A stretch of DNA of 64,000 nucleotides from Acidobacteriota bacterium (GCA_016196035.1 JACPYM010000091.1:2501-66500), one strand, 5' to 3'; positions 27,955-37,153 are shown, counted from the first letter of the stretch. Numbers and translations are program-made. Notes: generated by a model from the letters alone, not told the origin.

Positions 27955-28190
27955 AATTTCAAATTTGAAATTGGAGACTCAGGAGTTCCAAATTTCCGCT
28001 TGTCGCGAAGTGTCGTACCAGAGAACTGACTCCTGACTCCTGGTTCCTGATTCCTGACCAACGAAAAATGCTGGCTGATTTTCTGCCTGGCAGGAATCAG
28101 GAATCAGGAATCAGGAATCAGTTGAGTCTCCAAGTCTATGTTTCACCCCAATTTTTGGAACTACTGCGACTCGAAATTGGAGATGAGGGC
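27955..28190. repeat. Nested heptad hairpin H6 between pyrB and pyrC
   Basis: The inner arms are five heptads each: AACTGAC TCCTGAC and so on (28024-28059) against CAGGAAT x4 plus CAGTT (28089-28123). The outer arms pair AATTTGAAATTGGAGACTC (from about 27960) with GAGTCTCC and TCGAAATTGGAGA-type words up to 28188. It fills the entire pyrB-pyrC gap. Confidence 0.85.
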
Positions 28191-28194
28191 ACAG

Positions 28195-29133
28195 CTATTC
28201 ACCGCCTGCCAGCAAATACAGCACCGCCATCCGCACCGACACGCCATTGTTCACCTGATCCAAAATCAGCGAGAAGGGCCCATCGGCTACGTCGGAATCA
28301 ATCTCGACGCCGCGATTGATCGGGCCGGGGTGCATGACGATGGCGCCAGGTTTGGCTAGCGCCAAGCGGCGGCGGTTCAGGCCGTAATAGGTCGAGTATT
28401 CGCGCAACGAAGGGAAAAAGCCGCCCGACTGCCGCTCCAATTGGATGCGCAACATCATCACGACATCGGCGTCAGCAATCGCATCGTTGACGTGCGGGGC
28501 GAAGGTCACGGAGCCTTCCGACGGCGCGAGCAGTTTTTCAAAACCGAAAGGCAGCAGCGTGCGCGGCCCGGCGAAGACTACGTGCGCGCCAAGCTTGGAA
28601 AGCAGGTGCGCGTTGGAGCGCGCGACGCGGCTGTGCAGCACATCGCCGATGATGGCGACTTTTAAGCCTGCGAGCCGGTGCTTGTTCTGGCGGATGGTCA
28701 GCGCGTCGAGCAGCGCCTGCGTCGGGTGTTCGTGCGCGCCATCGCCCGCGTTGATGACACCGGCTTGTACGTGTTGCGCCAGCGCGTGCGGCGCGCCCGA
28801 TGACGGATGGCGGATGACAATCGCGTCGGGCGACATGGCCTGCAGATTGAGCGCGGTGTCAATCAGCGTCTCGCCTTTGACGACGCTCGATGTCGAAGCC
28901 GAAATGTTGATCGCATCGGCGGAGAGGCGCTTGGCCGCGATTTCAAAGCTGGTGCGCGTGCGCGTCGAGGCTTCAAAGAAAAGATTGATGATGGTTTTGC
29001 CGCGCAGCGTGGGGACTTTTTTGATGCGGCGCGTGTTGATGTCGCGAAACGTCTCGGCGGTGTCGAGGATCAAATTGATCTCTTCGACGCTCAGGTCGGC
29101 GATGCCCAGCAGGTCTTTGCGTTTAAGAGGCAT
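28195..29133 (-). CDS. pyrB: Aspartate carbamoyltransferase catalytic subunit
   Basis: Joins carbamoyl phosphate and L-aspartate to carbamoyl aspartate, step 2 of pyrimidine synthesis. The 312-aa protein has the carbamoyl-phosphate motif [12 protein letters not shown] (about residues 53-64), [12 protein letters not shown], and RIQLERQ near residue 230. [10 protein letters not shown] near the C-terminus is conserved. No pyrI regulatory gene is present in the window. Upstream lies the four-helix-bundle gene inserted between it and pyrR; downstream is pyrC. Confidence 0.95.
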   Translation of the reverse strand: MPLKRKDLLGIADLSVEEINLILDTAETFRDINTRRIKKVPTLRGKTIINLFFEASTRTRTSFEIAAKRLSADAINISASTSSVVKGETLIDTALNLQAMSPDAIVIRHPSSGAPHALAQHVQAGVINAGDGAHEHPTQALLDALTIRQNKHRLAGLKVAIIGDVLHSRVARSNAHLLSKLGAHVVFAGPRTLLPFGFEKLLAPSEGSVTFAPHVNDAIADADVVMMLRIQLERQSGGFFPSLREYSTYYGLNRRRLALAKPGAIVMHPGPINRGVEIDSDVADGPFSLILDQVNNGVSVRMAVLYLLAGGE

Positions 29134-29140
29134 TCGGAAA

Positions 29141-29628
29141 GTTCGAGGTTCTGAGTTCTACGTTCTGGGTTTTGAGTGCCGCGTTTGTAAATCACCCGCT
29201 CTATGTATTAGCGGGTTTGATTTGCACGCAGATAGCTGGAAAAGCCGATGATCAGGGAAGACGTTTCTTCAGCGAGCTTATACAAGCTGTCAAAGGCGGC
29301 TTGGTTGATATAACCAATGTCCAGCGCCACGTAAAGCAGCGATTGCGTTTCCATCGTCGAGCCGCGCGCCATATCGAGAAAGTGGGCGAAGTCCTTGTTG
29401 CTGCTATGCCCAAAACCTTCAGCAATGTTGCTCATTGACGAAACGGCGGCACGGCAGATTTGATTGCGCAAGCCATAATCCTGGCTAATCGCACCGCTGC
29501 CGCAAGTCTTGTAAATCTCGTGGGCCAGCTCGCGGGCCTTTTGCCAGGCTTTGATCTCCTCAAACTTTCTGATCGCCGCCATTGCGACCTCCTCCAACAT
29601 AGAACTCAGAACCCAGAACTTAGAACAC
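29141..29628. repeat. Inverted heptad arms H7 bracketing the four-helix-bundle gene
   Basis: The arm 29141-29177 repeats GTTCTGA/GTTCTAC/GTTCTGG. The arm 29601-29628 repeats AGAACTC/AGAACCC/AGAACTT/AGAACAC. They are complementary. The second arm touches the pyrR stop codon and the first lies 8 nt from the pyrB start. Confidence 0.85.
29208..29582 (-). CDS. Four-helix-bundle protein (23S rRNA-IVS/S23 family)
   Basis: A 124-aa all-helical protein beginning [20 protein letters not shown], the standard opening of the family known from intervening sequences of 23S rRNA and related to the Avd accessory proteins of diversity-generating retroelements. [21 protein letters not shown] is its second hallmark. 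The ATG at 29582 has GGAGGAGG upstream; the frame continues to 29642, but that part is heptad repeat. It may bind nucleic acid. It sits inside the pyr operon between two complementary heptad arms, which looks like an insertion. No reverse transcriptase is nearby. Confidence 0.85.
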   Translation of the reverse strand: MAAIRKFEEIKAWQKARELAHEIYKTCGSGAISQDYGLRNQICRAAVSSMSNIAEGFGHSSNKDFAHFLDMARGSTMETQSLLYVALDIGYINQAAFDSLYKLAEETSSLIIGFSSYLRANQTR

Positions 29629-30174
29629 TTAGGGGTGTTCAACCACGATGACTTTTTCCGTCTCGTCGAATTCGGGCAGCATTACCTTGATGATTTCGGT
29701 TTCGGTGGTCGTGACGGTCTTGCCGACGTAATCGGCCTGGATTGGCAATTCGCGCCAGCCGCGATCAATCAACACGGCCAGTTGCACGCGGCGCGGGCGG
29801 CCAAAATCAATCAGTTCATCCAGCGCGGCGCGGATCGTGCGGCCCGTGTAAAGCACGTCATCCACCAGAATGATCGTCTTGCCGGTGATGTCGGCAGGCA
29901 ATTCGGTTTTATTGACGACGGGGCGTTCGCCGACGGTGCTTAGGTCGTCACGATAGAGCGTGATGTCGAGCGCGCCGGTGGCGACGGTAACGCCGTCCAT
30001 TTCGTTGATCTTGGCGGCGATGCGTTCGGCCAGCGGGACGCCGCGCCGCCGTATGCCGACGAGCAGCACGTTGCCGAGGTCGGGGTTGTTTTCGACGACT
30101 TGCGAAGCCATGCGCGCCAGCACGCGGCTCATATCGGCGGCGGTCATCACCACGGATTTTTCAATAAAGTCCAT
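29629..30174 (-). CDS. pyrR: Bifunctional pyr operon regulator / uracil phosphoribosyltransferase
   Basis: A 181-aa PRTase-fold protein. The PRPP-binding motif [20 protein letters not shown] is at about residues 96-115. [17 protein letters not shown] and ITLYRDDL are also typical of PyrR, which binds pyr mRNA in a UMP-dependent way to attenuate the operon and has weak UPRT activity. It overlaps the end of the zinc-finger gene by 14 nt, implying coupled translation. I did not find a clear PyrR-binding RNA hairpin; the heptad hairpin right after its stop is a different type of structure. Confidence 0.9.
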   Translation of the reverse strand: MDFIEKSVVMTAADMSRVLARMASQVVENNPDLGNVLLVGIRRRGVPLAERIAAKINEMDGVTVATGALDITLYRDDLSTVGERPVVNKTELPADITGKTIILVDDVLYTGRTIRAALDELIDFGRPRRVQLAVLIDRGWRELPIQADYVGKTVTTTETEIIKVMLPEFDETEKVIVVEHP

Positions 30175-30433
30175 AGGCTCTCTCTTCCGTTTCGTCCTGT
30201 TCGATCATCTGGGCAGTGATGCCCGTCAAGCTGGGCAACAACTCTTGCAACGGCAGGTCGCGCCGGGGCGCTTCTTGCGCCAGCATCTGCACACAGACGT
30301 TGACGCATTCGTTGCAAATGGCGACGTGCGCGCCAGTCAGCAGCAATTGCACCTGTGTGCGGGGTTTGCCGCAGAAATTGCAGCGTAATTCTTCTTCTCG
30401 CTTCGGGAGCGTGGCGTTTTCCATTGGGTTCAT
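30161..30433 (-). CDS. Small ClpX-type C4 zinc-finger protein
   Basis: A 90-aa protein with one CX2C-X18-CX2C zinc site (C18, C21, C40, C43: LRCNFCGK ... HVAICNECV), the zf-C4_ClpX pattern that in ClpX binds substrates and adaptors. No AAA+ domain follows, so this is a stand-alone zinc finger. The remaining 45 residues are acidic and unassigned. Its 3' end overlaps pyrR by 14 nt, so the two are probably co-regulated. The function is unknown; a partner or adaptor role is only a guess. A start at the ATG at 30424 is also possible. Confidence 0.72.
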   Translation of the reverse strand: MNPMENATLPKREEELRCNFCGKPRTQVQLLLTGAHVAICNECVNVCVQMLAQEAPRRDLPLQELLPSLTGITAQMIEQDETEERAYGLY

Positions 30434-30482
30434 CTGGTTTGAAGAGGTAGCGCTGATTTGCGCCGCGCCGAATATACAACGC

Positions 30483-30908
30483 CTACAACCGTTTCGCCAA
30501 TTCCATCTGAAAGGCGCGGATGCGGCGCGCGTTGGTGCCCAGATCGCCTTTGCCGATGCGCGATTTTGAGCGGACGTTGACGATGGTTGCGCCGTCCCCG
30601 CTCGTCACCGTGATGGTCACATCATCTTTGAATTTCAGCAGCCGCGTCGTCGCGGTCGCATCAATCGTGCCTTGGGCCGGTTCAGTCAAGCGGATTTCCC
30701 AACCACTGGCTTGCGCAACGGCCAGGGCGGCGGCAAAGACTTTGTCTGCCGGTTGGTTGAACCGTTGTGGTTTAATGTCGGCGTATTGCGGCGTCTCGCC
30801 CGTGCGCACGTCGTTGATGCGCGGCCAGATTAGTCCGAGGATGAAGGGGCTGCTGGCGAGTAAAACAATGCCGACAATGACGTAGACGTAAATTTTATTG
30901 GCTTTCAT
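30483..30908 (-). CDS. DUF1499-like membrane-anchored protein
   Basis: A 141-aa protein with one N-terminal membrane helix (KIYVYVIVGIVLLASSPFIL) and a small domain with VFAAALAVAQASGWEI and TIDATATTRLLKFKDDVTIT, followed by VNVRSKSRIGKGDLGTNARR, the pattern of DUF1499. The frame is open to 31124, but a start at 30908 places the helix first and avoids overlap with the divergent pyrK start. It is the first gene of the minus-strand run leading to pyrR-pyrB-pyrC. Its function is unknown. Confidence 0.74.
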   Translation of the reverse strand: MKANKIYVYVIVGIVLLASSPFILGLIWPRINDVRTGETPQYADIKPQRFNQPADKVFAAALAVAQASGWEIRLTEPAQGTIDATATTRLLKFKDDVTITVTSGDGATIVNVRSKSRIGKGDLGTNARRIRAFQMELAKRL

Positions 30909-31080
30909 GCTTGTGCCTGTAGATTGAAGTATTGGAACCAATCGGCACGATACACGAATTCGCGTTGGTGCGACAATCCACGCCGGCAACGCCCAGCTTG
31001 TTCGTTTTGAAAAGCATCTGCTAGACTGCGCGCCTGTTTCCTCAAATCTGCCCTGCACGGAGAACTTCCCGAATCCACGG

Positions 31081-31911
31081 ATGCCGAATCTCATGAAAGA
31101 CACCATCGCCACGGTCGAACGCAACGAGTTGAGCCAAGCGCTGTCCGGACGCCGCTACGGGCGGTTGTGGTTAAGCCTGCCGGACTCGTTCCCGATTCTG
31201 CCCGGCCAGTTCGCCATGCTCAAAGCCGCTGGCATTTACGAACCGCTGCTGCGCCGGGCGATGGCTTTTTACCGCAGCCAACGCACGAGCAAGGAACTCA
31301 GGTTCGAGTTTATCTATCAAATTTTGGGACGCGGCACCCAGGCGCTGGCCGCAGTGCAACCGGGCGCGGGCGTTGAGTTTCTAGGCCCGCTCGGCAACAC
31401 CTACGATCTGGATGCGGCGCGCGGGCGTGAGGCCGTGTTGGTGGCGGGGGGCGTGGGCGCTCCGGCGTTGTATATGCTGGCCGAAAAGCTGATCGCCTGG
31501 CAGATTCCGACGCGGCTCTTTATCGGCGGCGCGAGCCAGGGCGATCTGTGCGGGCTGGCAGATTTTGAAGCGCTGATTGCCAAAGGCAACGTGCACGGCG
31601 CGACGATGGATGGCAGTTATGGCGTGACGGGGTTTGTAACCGTGCCGCTGGAAAGTTATCTACAAGAAACGCCGAAGTTGCCGAAGATCATCTTTGCCTG
31701 CGGTCCCGATCCGATGTTGCAGCGCGTGGCGCAAATCGCGGCGAGTTACGACGTGCCCGCGCAGCTTTCGCTGGAAGCGCCGATGGGCTGCGGCTTCGGC
31801 GTGTGCGTCGGCTGCGCCGTGGCGGTTAAACACGAATGCGCCGAAGGTTTCGTGTACAAAAAAGTCTGCACCGATGGGCCGGTCTTTTGGGGTGACGAAT
31901 TGCACTTTTGA
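31081..31911 (+). CDS. pyrK: Dihydroorotate dehydrogenase electron-transfer subunit
   Basis: A 276-aa iron-sulfur flavoprotein that passes electrons from PyrD's FMN to NAD+ in type 1B dihydroorotate dehydrogenase. An FAD-binding barrel with [10 protein letters not shown] is followed by an NAD-binding part ([19 protein letters not shown], then FACGPDPML), and the C-terminal [2Fe-2S] cysteines are in [20 protein letters not shown] and KKVC. The start may be ATG 31081 or ATG 31093. Its partner pyrD lies one gene downstream, separated by a Nudix gene. Confidence 0.92.
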   Translation: MPNLMKDTIATVERNELSQALSGRRYGRLWLSLPDSFPILPGQFAMLKAAGIYEPLLRRAMAFYRSQRTSKELRFEFIYQILGRGTQALAAVQPGAGVEFLGPLGNTYDLDAARGREAVLVAGGVGAPALYMLAEKLIAWQIPTRLFIGGASQGDLCGLADFEALIAKGNVHGATMDGSYGVTGFVTVPLESYLQETPKLPKIIFACGPDPMLQRVAQIAASYDVPAQLSLEAPMGCGFGVCVGCAVAVKHECAEGFVYKKVCTDGPVFWGDELHF

Positions 31912-32032
31912 ATGCGGAATTCGGATGGCGGAATTTAGGAGCTAGGTATGGTCAATAAAAAGACAGTGAAAAAAAAGCAAAGCACGAAACAACAAACCAA
32001 TCCGCCATCCGCCATCCGTAATCCGCAATCCC
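31910..32032. repeat. Heptad hairpin H8 enclosing the Nudix start codon
   Basis: The left arm (31910-31936) begins inside the pyrK stop codon and reads GAATGCG GAATTCG GATGGCG. The right arm (31998-32032) is five heptads, CAATCCG to CAATCCC, inside the Nudix coding sequence. The arms pair over about 22 nt with three mismatches, and the Nudix ATG (31948) is in the loop. Confidence 0.8.
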
Positions 32033-32430
32033 CGAAGATCACCTATGCGGCGGGCGGCATTCTGTGGCGCACCTCAAAACGCGGGCGGCAGGTGTTGTTG
32101 ATCATGCGGCCCAAATACCACGACTGGACGCTGCCGAAAGGCCACATCGAAAAGACCGATGACGGCTGGGAGGCGGCAGCGCAACGCGAGGTCAAGGAAG
32201 AAACCGGTTATGACACGATGATCACCAGCTTCGCCGGTCACACCGCTTACGAAGTGAAAGGCCGTCCGAAAGTCGTGCTCTTCTGGCACATGACCCCGGT
32301 GGGCAATGCCAACTTCGAGCCGTCGGACGAAGTCACCGGCATCGCCTGGTTTCCGCTGGCCGAAGCGGTCGAGAAACTCACCTATGAAAAGGACAAAGCG
32401 TTGCTGCGGCAGTTTCTGAAGCATGAATAA
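31948..32430 (+). CDS. Nudix hydrolase
   Basis: A 160-aa enzyme expected to hydrolyse a nucleoside diphosphate linked to another group. The Nudix box is [20 protein letters not shown], continuing EETGY, one residue longer than the canonical G-x5-E-x7-REUxEExGU, so the first Glu of the box is shifted; the metal-binding REVKEE core is intact. [12 protein letters not shown] before it is typical of the Ap4A-hydrolase-like branch. The first about 30 residues are Lys-rich and then encoded by heptad repeats ([11 protein letters not shown]); the conserved fold starts at [10 protein letters not shown]. It overlaps pyrD by 8 nt. Confidence 0.88.
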   Translation: MVNKKTVKKKQSTKQQTNPPSAIRNPQSPKITYAAGGILWRTSKRGRQVLLIMRPKYHDWTLPKGHIEKTDDGWEAAAQREVKEETGYDTMITSFAGHTAYEVKGRPKVVLFWHMTPVGNANFEPSDEVTGIAWFPLAEAVEKLTYEKDKALLRQFLKHE

Positions 32431-33364
32431 CCACCAAGCTCTAAATCCAAAACTGGCCATCGAGGTCGCCGGCATCGCGTTCAACAATCCCGTGCTGACG
32501 GCGAGCGGAACGTGTGGCTACGGGCTGGACATGGCCGAGTTGATTGATCTGAACCAACTCGGCGGCATTTGCACCAAAGGCCTGTCGGCCAAACCGATGC
32601 GCGGCAATGCCCCCTGGCGCATCGTCGAAACGCACGGCGGCATGCTTAACGCCATCGGCTTGCAAAACATCGGCGCGCGCGCCTTCGTCACGGAGAAGCT
32701 GCCGGAGTTGCGCAAGTACGACACGCGCATCATTCCGAATGTGTTCGGCTACACGGTTGATGAATACATCGAGGCAATTGAATTGCTGGAAGAGGGCGCG
32801 GGCATTCACGGCTACGAGCTAAACATCTCGTGCCCGAACGTGAAGGCGGGCGGCGAGTCGTTTGCCAATGACCCGCGCCAGGCTGCCGCTGTGACCGAGG
32901 CGGTGAAGAAAGTCGCCACGCGCCCGGTGATCGTCAAGCTCTCGCCGAATGTCACCGATGTTGCGGCGGTGGCGCGCGCGGTCGAAGCAGCGGGCGCGGA
33001 TGCGCTGTCGCTGATTAACACGGCGGTCGGGATGGCGATTGACATTCATACGCGCCAGCCGCGCCTGGCCAATGTGACGGGCGGGCTTTCTGGCCCGGCA
33101 ATCAAACCGATTGCCGTGCGCTGCGTGTTCCAGGCTTTCCGCGCGGTCAAAATTCCACTGCTCGGCATTGGTGGTATTGCGACCGTCGAGGACGCGCTCG
33201 AATTCATCATCGCGGGTGCCAGCGCGGTGCAGGTGGGCACGGCGAACTTTTATGATCCCAGCGCGTCTCTCAAAATCGCCGCCGGATTGGCCGCATATTG
33301 CGAACAGCACCGTCTGGCGAACATCGGGCAACTCGTCGGCACGGTGAGGCTGGCCCAGGAGTAA
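32423..33364 (+). CDS. pyrD: Dihydroorotate dehydrogenase B, catalytic subunit
   Basis: A 313-aa FMN enzyme oxidising dihydroorotate to orotate, step 4 of pyrimidine synthesis. [20 protein letters not shown] at the N-terminus, [11 protein letters not shown] with the catalytic Cys of class 1B (about residue 134), [15 protein letters not shown], and [20 protein letters not shown] near the C-terminus for phosphate binding are all present. It works with PyrK. The start overlaps the Nudix stop. Confidence 0.95.
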   Translation: MNNHQALNPKLAIEVAGIAFNNPVLTASGTCGYGLDMAELIDLNQLGGICTKGLSAKPMRGNAPWRIVETHGGMLNAIGLQNIGARAFVTEKLPELRKYDTRIIPNVFGYTVDEYIEAIELLEEGAGIHGYELNISCPNVKAGGESFANDPRQAAAVTEAVKKVATRPVIVKLSPNVTDVAAVARAVEAAGADALSLINTAVGMAIDIHTRQPRLANVTGGLSGPAIKPIAVRCVFQAFRAVKIPLLGIGGIATVEDALEFIIAGASAVQVGTANFYDPSASLKIAAGLAAYCEQHRLANIGQLVGTVRLAQE

Positions 33365-33373
33365 GATGAATTG

Positions 33374-34273
33374 ATGCTCAAGGCGCAGTGCATCAAGTGG
33401 GCGTTTTTGCAATTGGCCTTTTTGGCGAGCTTCGCGTTGGCAAGCCAAGCGACGGCGCAAACATTGCCGTCCTTTGTCGTCACGCTGGAACCGGAACGCC
33501 TTGTGAATGGCTCACCCTGCGTGTTTCGAGTGACGGCGCCAACCGGGACGATCAACCGCGTGACTGGCACCTGGATGTGGCGGCGGCTGTTGTTTAACTT
33601 CGACGCCAAAGCGCGCGCGTGGTATGCGGTGGCGGGCGTTGGCCCGGAAGCCGCGCAGGCCAGTTATCCGCTGGTTGTTGAAGCCACACTGGCCAGCGGC
33701 GAGATCGTGACTTCGACCTATAACGTGCCGGTTGGACAGGTCAAGTTTCCGTTGTCACGGCTGAGCGTTGACCCAGACTTTCTTGATCCGAATCCGCAGA
33801 TACGGGCGCGCATTGCGCGGGAACGTGGGTTGAAAAATGAAACCTTCAGCCGTGTGTCGGCACAACCTCTGTGGGAAGGCCCGTTTCGCCTGCCGCTCCA
33901 GTCTGTGATGACAGAGGCTTTCGGCACACGCCGGACATTCAACGGCAAGCGGCGCGGTTCGCATCACGGGGTGGATTACGACGCGAACCTGGGCACGCCC
34001 ATCGCCGCCATGAACAGCGGCAAGGTCGTGCTGGCGCGCAATCTGTTTTTTGAAGGCAACTGCGTCGTGCTCGATCACGGCCTGGGGTTGTTGACGCTGT
34101 ATCTGCATTTGTCCGCGTTCAAGGTGCAAGAAGGCGCGACCGTCAAACGCGGCCAGGTGCTTGGACTCAGCGGTGACACAGGGCGCGTGACCGGCCCGCA
34201 CTTGCACGCCGCCGTGCGCTGGCAAGGGATTTATGTTGATCCGGTCAAACTGTATGGACTGGCGCTGCCCTAA
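33374..34273 (+). CDS. M23 (LytM-type) metallopeptidase, secreted
   Basis: A 299-aa exported protein with a signal peptide (about residues 1-27, ending ASQATAQ), a beta-rich middle domain and a C-terminal M23 zinc peptidase domain. The zinc ligands are in HHGVDYD (HxxxD) and HLH of GPHLHAAVRW, so the enzyme should be active, cutting peptidoglycan cross-links in the periplasm. YLHLSAFKVQEGATVKRGQV lies between them, as usual. It sits between pyrD and pyrF without an obvious metabolic link. A TTG lies just before the chosen ATG. Confidence 0.87.
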   Translation: MLKAQCIKWAFLQLAFLASFALASQATAQTLPSFVVTLEPERLVNGSPCVFRVTAPTGTINRVTGTWMWRRLLFNFDAKARAWYAVAGVGPEAAQASYPLVVEATLASGEIVTSTYNVPVGQVKFPLSRLSVDPDFLDPNPQIRARIARERGLKNETFSRVSAQPLWEGPFRLPLQSVMTEAFGTRRTFNGKRRGSHHGVDYDANLGTPIAAMNSGKVVLARNLFFEGNCVVLDHGLGLLTLYLHLSAFKVQEGATVKRGQVLGLSGDTGRVTGPHLHAAVRWQGIYVDPVKLYGLALP

Positions 34274-34298
34274 GAATTTGAGATTCGAGATTTGAAAG

Positions 34299-35117
34299 TT
34301 GGTAAATACCGTGACCCATAACTCGCAATCCGCAATCCACAATCCGCCACCCGTGACCCGCAATCCGCAATCCGCAATCCGTAACCTGCAATCCACAATC
34401 CGTAATCCATTGGTCGTGGCGCTTGATGTGGATTCCGCCGCACAAGCCTTGGACGTGGTCGAACAACTGCGCGGAATCGCCGGCATGTTCAAAATCGGCA
34501 AGCAGCTTTTCACCGCCGCCGGGCCGGACATCGTGCGCCGTATTGTGGGCCTGGGCGAAGACGTGTTTCTCGATCTGAAATACCACGACATTCCGAACAC
34601 CGTGGCCAAGGCGGGCATCGAAGCCGCGCGGCTGGGCGTGCGGATTTTCAATGTGCACGCGCTGGGCGGTGCGGCGATGTTGCGCGCGACTACTGAGGCG
34701 GTCGGGGAATTTGCCGCACGTGAAGGGGTGGCCCGTCCATTGATTTTGGGCGTGACGATTCTGACCAGCCACACGCCGGAAAGCTTGCGCGAGTTGGGCA
34801 TCGAACGGGAACTGGCTGCGCAGGTTGTGCATTTGGCAAAACTTTGCGACGAGGCGGGCCTTGATGGCGTGGTCGCTTCGCCCCAAGAGATTGCGCCAAT
34901 CCGCGCGGCAGTGCACAATCCGTCATTCGTGCTGCTGACCCCGGGTGTGCGTCCGGCTGGGGCGGCGTTGAATGATCAGGCGCGGGTGATGACACCCGGT
35001 GAAGCGATACGCGCGGGCGCCAGTTTGTTAGTCGTTGGCCGCCCGATTCTGGCGGCCTCTGACCCGGCGGCGGCGGCCCGGAAAATTATTGAAGAAATCG
35101 AACAAGCCTCGACGTAG
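34299..35117 (+). CDS. pyrF: Orotidine 5'-phosphate decarboxylase
   Basis: Decarboxylates OMP to UMP, the last step of de novo pyrimidine synthesis. The conserved core begins LVVALDVDSAAQAL. The active-site block is FLDLKYHDIPNTV, and the phosphate-binding end is TPGVRPAG ... GEAIRAGASLLVVGRPI. The first about 38 residues, THNSQSAIHN to AIRNLQSTIRNP, come from a heptad tract (34319-34409) and no good ribosome site is visible. The real start is therefore unclear: TTG 34299, GTG 34311, or a GTG/TTG near 34353-34413. The product from the last option would match the family's usual N-terminus. Confidence 0.9.
   Translation: MVNTVTHNSQSAIHNPPPVTRNPQSAIRNLQSTIRNPLVVALDVDSAAQALDVVEQLRGIAGMFKIGKQLFTAAGPDIVRRIVGLGEDVFLDLKYHDIPNTVAKAGIEAARLGVRIFNVHALGGAAMLRATTEAVGEFAAREGVARPLILGVTILTSHTPESLRELGIERELAAQVVHLAKLCDEAGLDGVVASPQEIAPIRAAVHNPSFVLLTPGVRPAGAALNDQARVMTPGEAIRAGASLLVVGRPILAASDPAAAARKIIEEIEQAST
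34319..34409. repeat. CAATCCG heptad tract at the pyrF start
   Basis: Thirteen consecutive 7-nt units, mostly CAATCCG/CAATCCA with variants TAACTCG, CCACCCG, TGACCCG, TAACCTG and TAATCCA, run into the first codons of the PyrF core (LVVALDVD). Confidence 0.88.
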
Positions 35118-35340
35118 TTCGTGAAAGCATGCGGCCTTTGACTCAGGCCCCGTTCAATAAATTAACGACAGCGCTGATAGACCAACGTTGAAAACATCGC
35201 TCGCAACGTATGCTGACGACGCTTCCATTCAATCGGCTCTGATTCCGGCAGCTTCCAATTTTTATAGGCCGTTTTCGTAGACCGTTAATAGGCCCCTCAT
35301 TGGCGCATTCATTCTCTGTAGTAAGGCGGATTTGCTTTTA
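35118..35340. other. Intergenic region before the DUF3108 gene
   Basis: About 220 nt with no gene and, unusually for this window, no heptad hairpin. It should hold the promoter of the DUF3108 gene; TTGAAA at about 35189 has no well-spaced -10 partner. Confidence 0.35.
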
Positions 35341-36951
35341 ATGCTTCGTACTCTTTCACGTAAGGTCATCATGGCGGCGCTGTTGGTCGGCGGGCTGGGC
35401 TTATGCGGCTGGCGTTTGCTGGCGCAGCCCGGCGGGCAGGCCACGCAAACCACGCCGGGATTCACGCAACCGCCCAAACCAGCCACCCCAAAAACGGAAA
35501 AAGCCGCCGCCTTGGCCAGTGAGGGAATGCCTTTTGTGGCGGGTGAACGGCTCGTTTACAACGTGACCTGGTCGCGTTTTGCCTCCGCCGCACGGCTCGA
35601 AACCGAGGTCGTCGAACGCGGCGCCTTCTTTGGCCAGGAAGGTTATCAACTGCGCACAAAAGTTGAGACGGCGGGTGATGTCAAAGCGATCTTTTTTGAG
35701 ATGTACAACCAGTACACGACCTACGCCAGTCCGCGGTCGCTGCTGCCGTACCGCTTGGAAAACACCATCCGGCAAGGGGTGAACCAGATGGATGAAACCA
35801 TCTTCTTCGATCAAGCGCACCGCGAAGCCCGCTTTAACGACGACAGTACGTTGCCACTGTCACCCAACACCTACGATTTCACTTCCCTGCTCTACGCCGT
35901 GCGCCAGCAGCCGTTGGCGGAAGGCTGGAAGCAAAGCTTCAGTGTGCTGTATGGCAAACAACCGCTGGAAATCGAAGTCGAGGTGAAAAAGCGTGAGGCC
36001 GTGATTTCCCAACTGGGCCGGTACAACGCTGTGCGCGTGGATTTCACGCCCAAAGAAAAGCAATTCAGCAAATTCCGCGCGCGCGTCTGGTTCTCTGACG
36101 ATGCCCAACGGCTGCCCATCGCCATTTCAGCGCAACTGCCCTTTGGCGAGGTGCGCGCCGAATTGACGAATGCCACGCAAACTTCGCGCGGCACGCAGCC
36201 GCGCATTCAAAACACGCCGCTGGCCGAGGCGCCCGAAGGCGGTGCGCCCGCGACGAACGGTCATCCGCCGGGAGGCGCGCGCGGCGAAGCCAAGCTCCCT
36301 TTTGACTTGGGCGAACGCCTCAATTACGACATCGCTTGGGGCAATTTCACTTCGGTCGGGCGCGCCAGTTTTGAAGTCCGGCAAAAGGGTTATGTCGGCG
36401 ACCGCCGCGTGTTTGAATTTGCGGCGGAAGCGGCTTCGATAGGCGCCGCGCGCACACTCGTCAACGTCAACGATCAGTTGATTAGCTTCGCCGACGCCGA
36501 TTCGCTCGAACCGATCAAAACCGACACCCGCTTGCGCGAAGGCCGCCGCGTCAAACAGGTCGCCGCCGATTACGATTGGAGCAGCAAACAAGCCAAACTG
36601 CCCAATGGCACAGTCATCGCGATTGCGCCGGGTACGCTCGATCTGCTGACGCTTTTTTATTCCGTGCGCGCGGCGGAATTGAAAGTGGGCGCGCTCTATC
36701 AATTTTCCTTCCTGGATGCCAATCATCGCGTGCGCGGCGTGGCCGTCCGCGTCAACAAAACCGAACCCATCGGCAGCGCCTTGGGTGCACGCGACGCCTT
36801 GCAACTCGACATTCTGACGACGGACAAAACACAGCTTTTGGCCCAGGCCTGGATATCCAACGATGCACGCCGCCTGCCGTTGTATATCGCCACGCGCACG
36901 CGCTTTGGCGAACTGCGCTTTCAAATCGCCACCGTCGTCAACCCGCGCTAA
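35341..36951 (+). CDS. Tandem DUF3108 protein, exported
   Basis: A 536-aa protein made of two related DUF3108 domains. Repeat 1 starts at GERLVYNVTWSRFASAARLE (about residue 65) and repeat 2 at GERLNYDIAWGNFTSVGRAS (about 325). Each later has a YDFTSLLYAVRQ / LDLLTLFYSVRA helix and a strand ARVWFSDDAQRLPI / AWISNDARRLPLY. A hydrophobic leader is at residues 5-26. The two halves are joined by a Gly/Pro-rich linker. DUF3108 proteins are beta-rich envelope proteins of unknown function. AAGGCGG lies upstream; TTG at 35332 is an alternative start. Confidence 0.8.
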   Translation: MLRTLSRKVIMAALLVGGLGLCGWRLLAQPGGQATQTTPGFTQPPKPATPKTEKAAALASEGMPFVAGERLVYNVTWSRFASAARLETEVVERGAFFGQEGYQLRTKVETAGDVKAIFFEMYNQYTTYASPRSLLPYRLENTIRQGVNQMDETIFFDQAHREARFNDDSTLPLSPNTYDFTSLLYAVRQQPLAEGWKQSFSVLYGKQPLEIEVEVKKREAVISQLGRYNAVRVDFTPKEKQFSKFRARVWFSDDAQRLPIAISAQLPFGEVRAELTNATQTSRGTQPRIQNTPLAEAPEGGAPATNGHPPGGARGEAKLPFDLGERLNYDIAWGNFTSVGRASFEVRQKGYVGDRRVFEFAAEAASIGAARTLVNVNDQLISFADADSLEPIKTDTRLREGRRVKQVAADYDWSSKQAKLPNGTVIAIAPGTLDLLTLFYSVRAAELKVGALYQFSFLDANHRVRGVAVRVNKTEPIGSALGARDALQLDILTTDKTQLLAQAWISNDARRLPLYIATRTRFGELRFQIATVVNPR

Positions 36952-36969
36952 GGCTGGCGAAAAAACACC

Positions 36970-37149
36970 TAGATCGGTTTTCACTTCGGTGTAGGGCAAA
37001 AGCTGCGCAGCGGGACAGTACCGCGCGCGTGAGCAAGCGGAGCTTACGTCGTTGCGCCAGTCAGCCGTACTTGACGCGCCGCTTGCTCACGCGCGCTGTA
37101 CTGTCCCAGCGCGGCGTGCCTACCGTACACGCAAATGAAAACCGATCTA
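36970..37149. repeat. Dispersed palindromic element P1, copy d
   Basis: The full-length copy: TAGATCGGTTTTCACTTCGG at the left and ATGAAAACCGATCTA at the right. The core arms 37012-37040 and 37079-37107 are complementary with one mismatch (GGGACAGTACCGCGCGCGTG outward). Confidence 0.87.
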
Positions 37150-37153
37150 AGCA

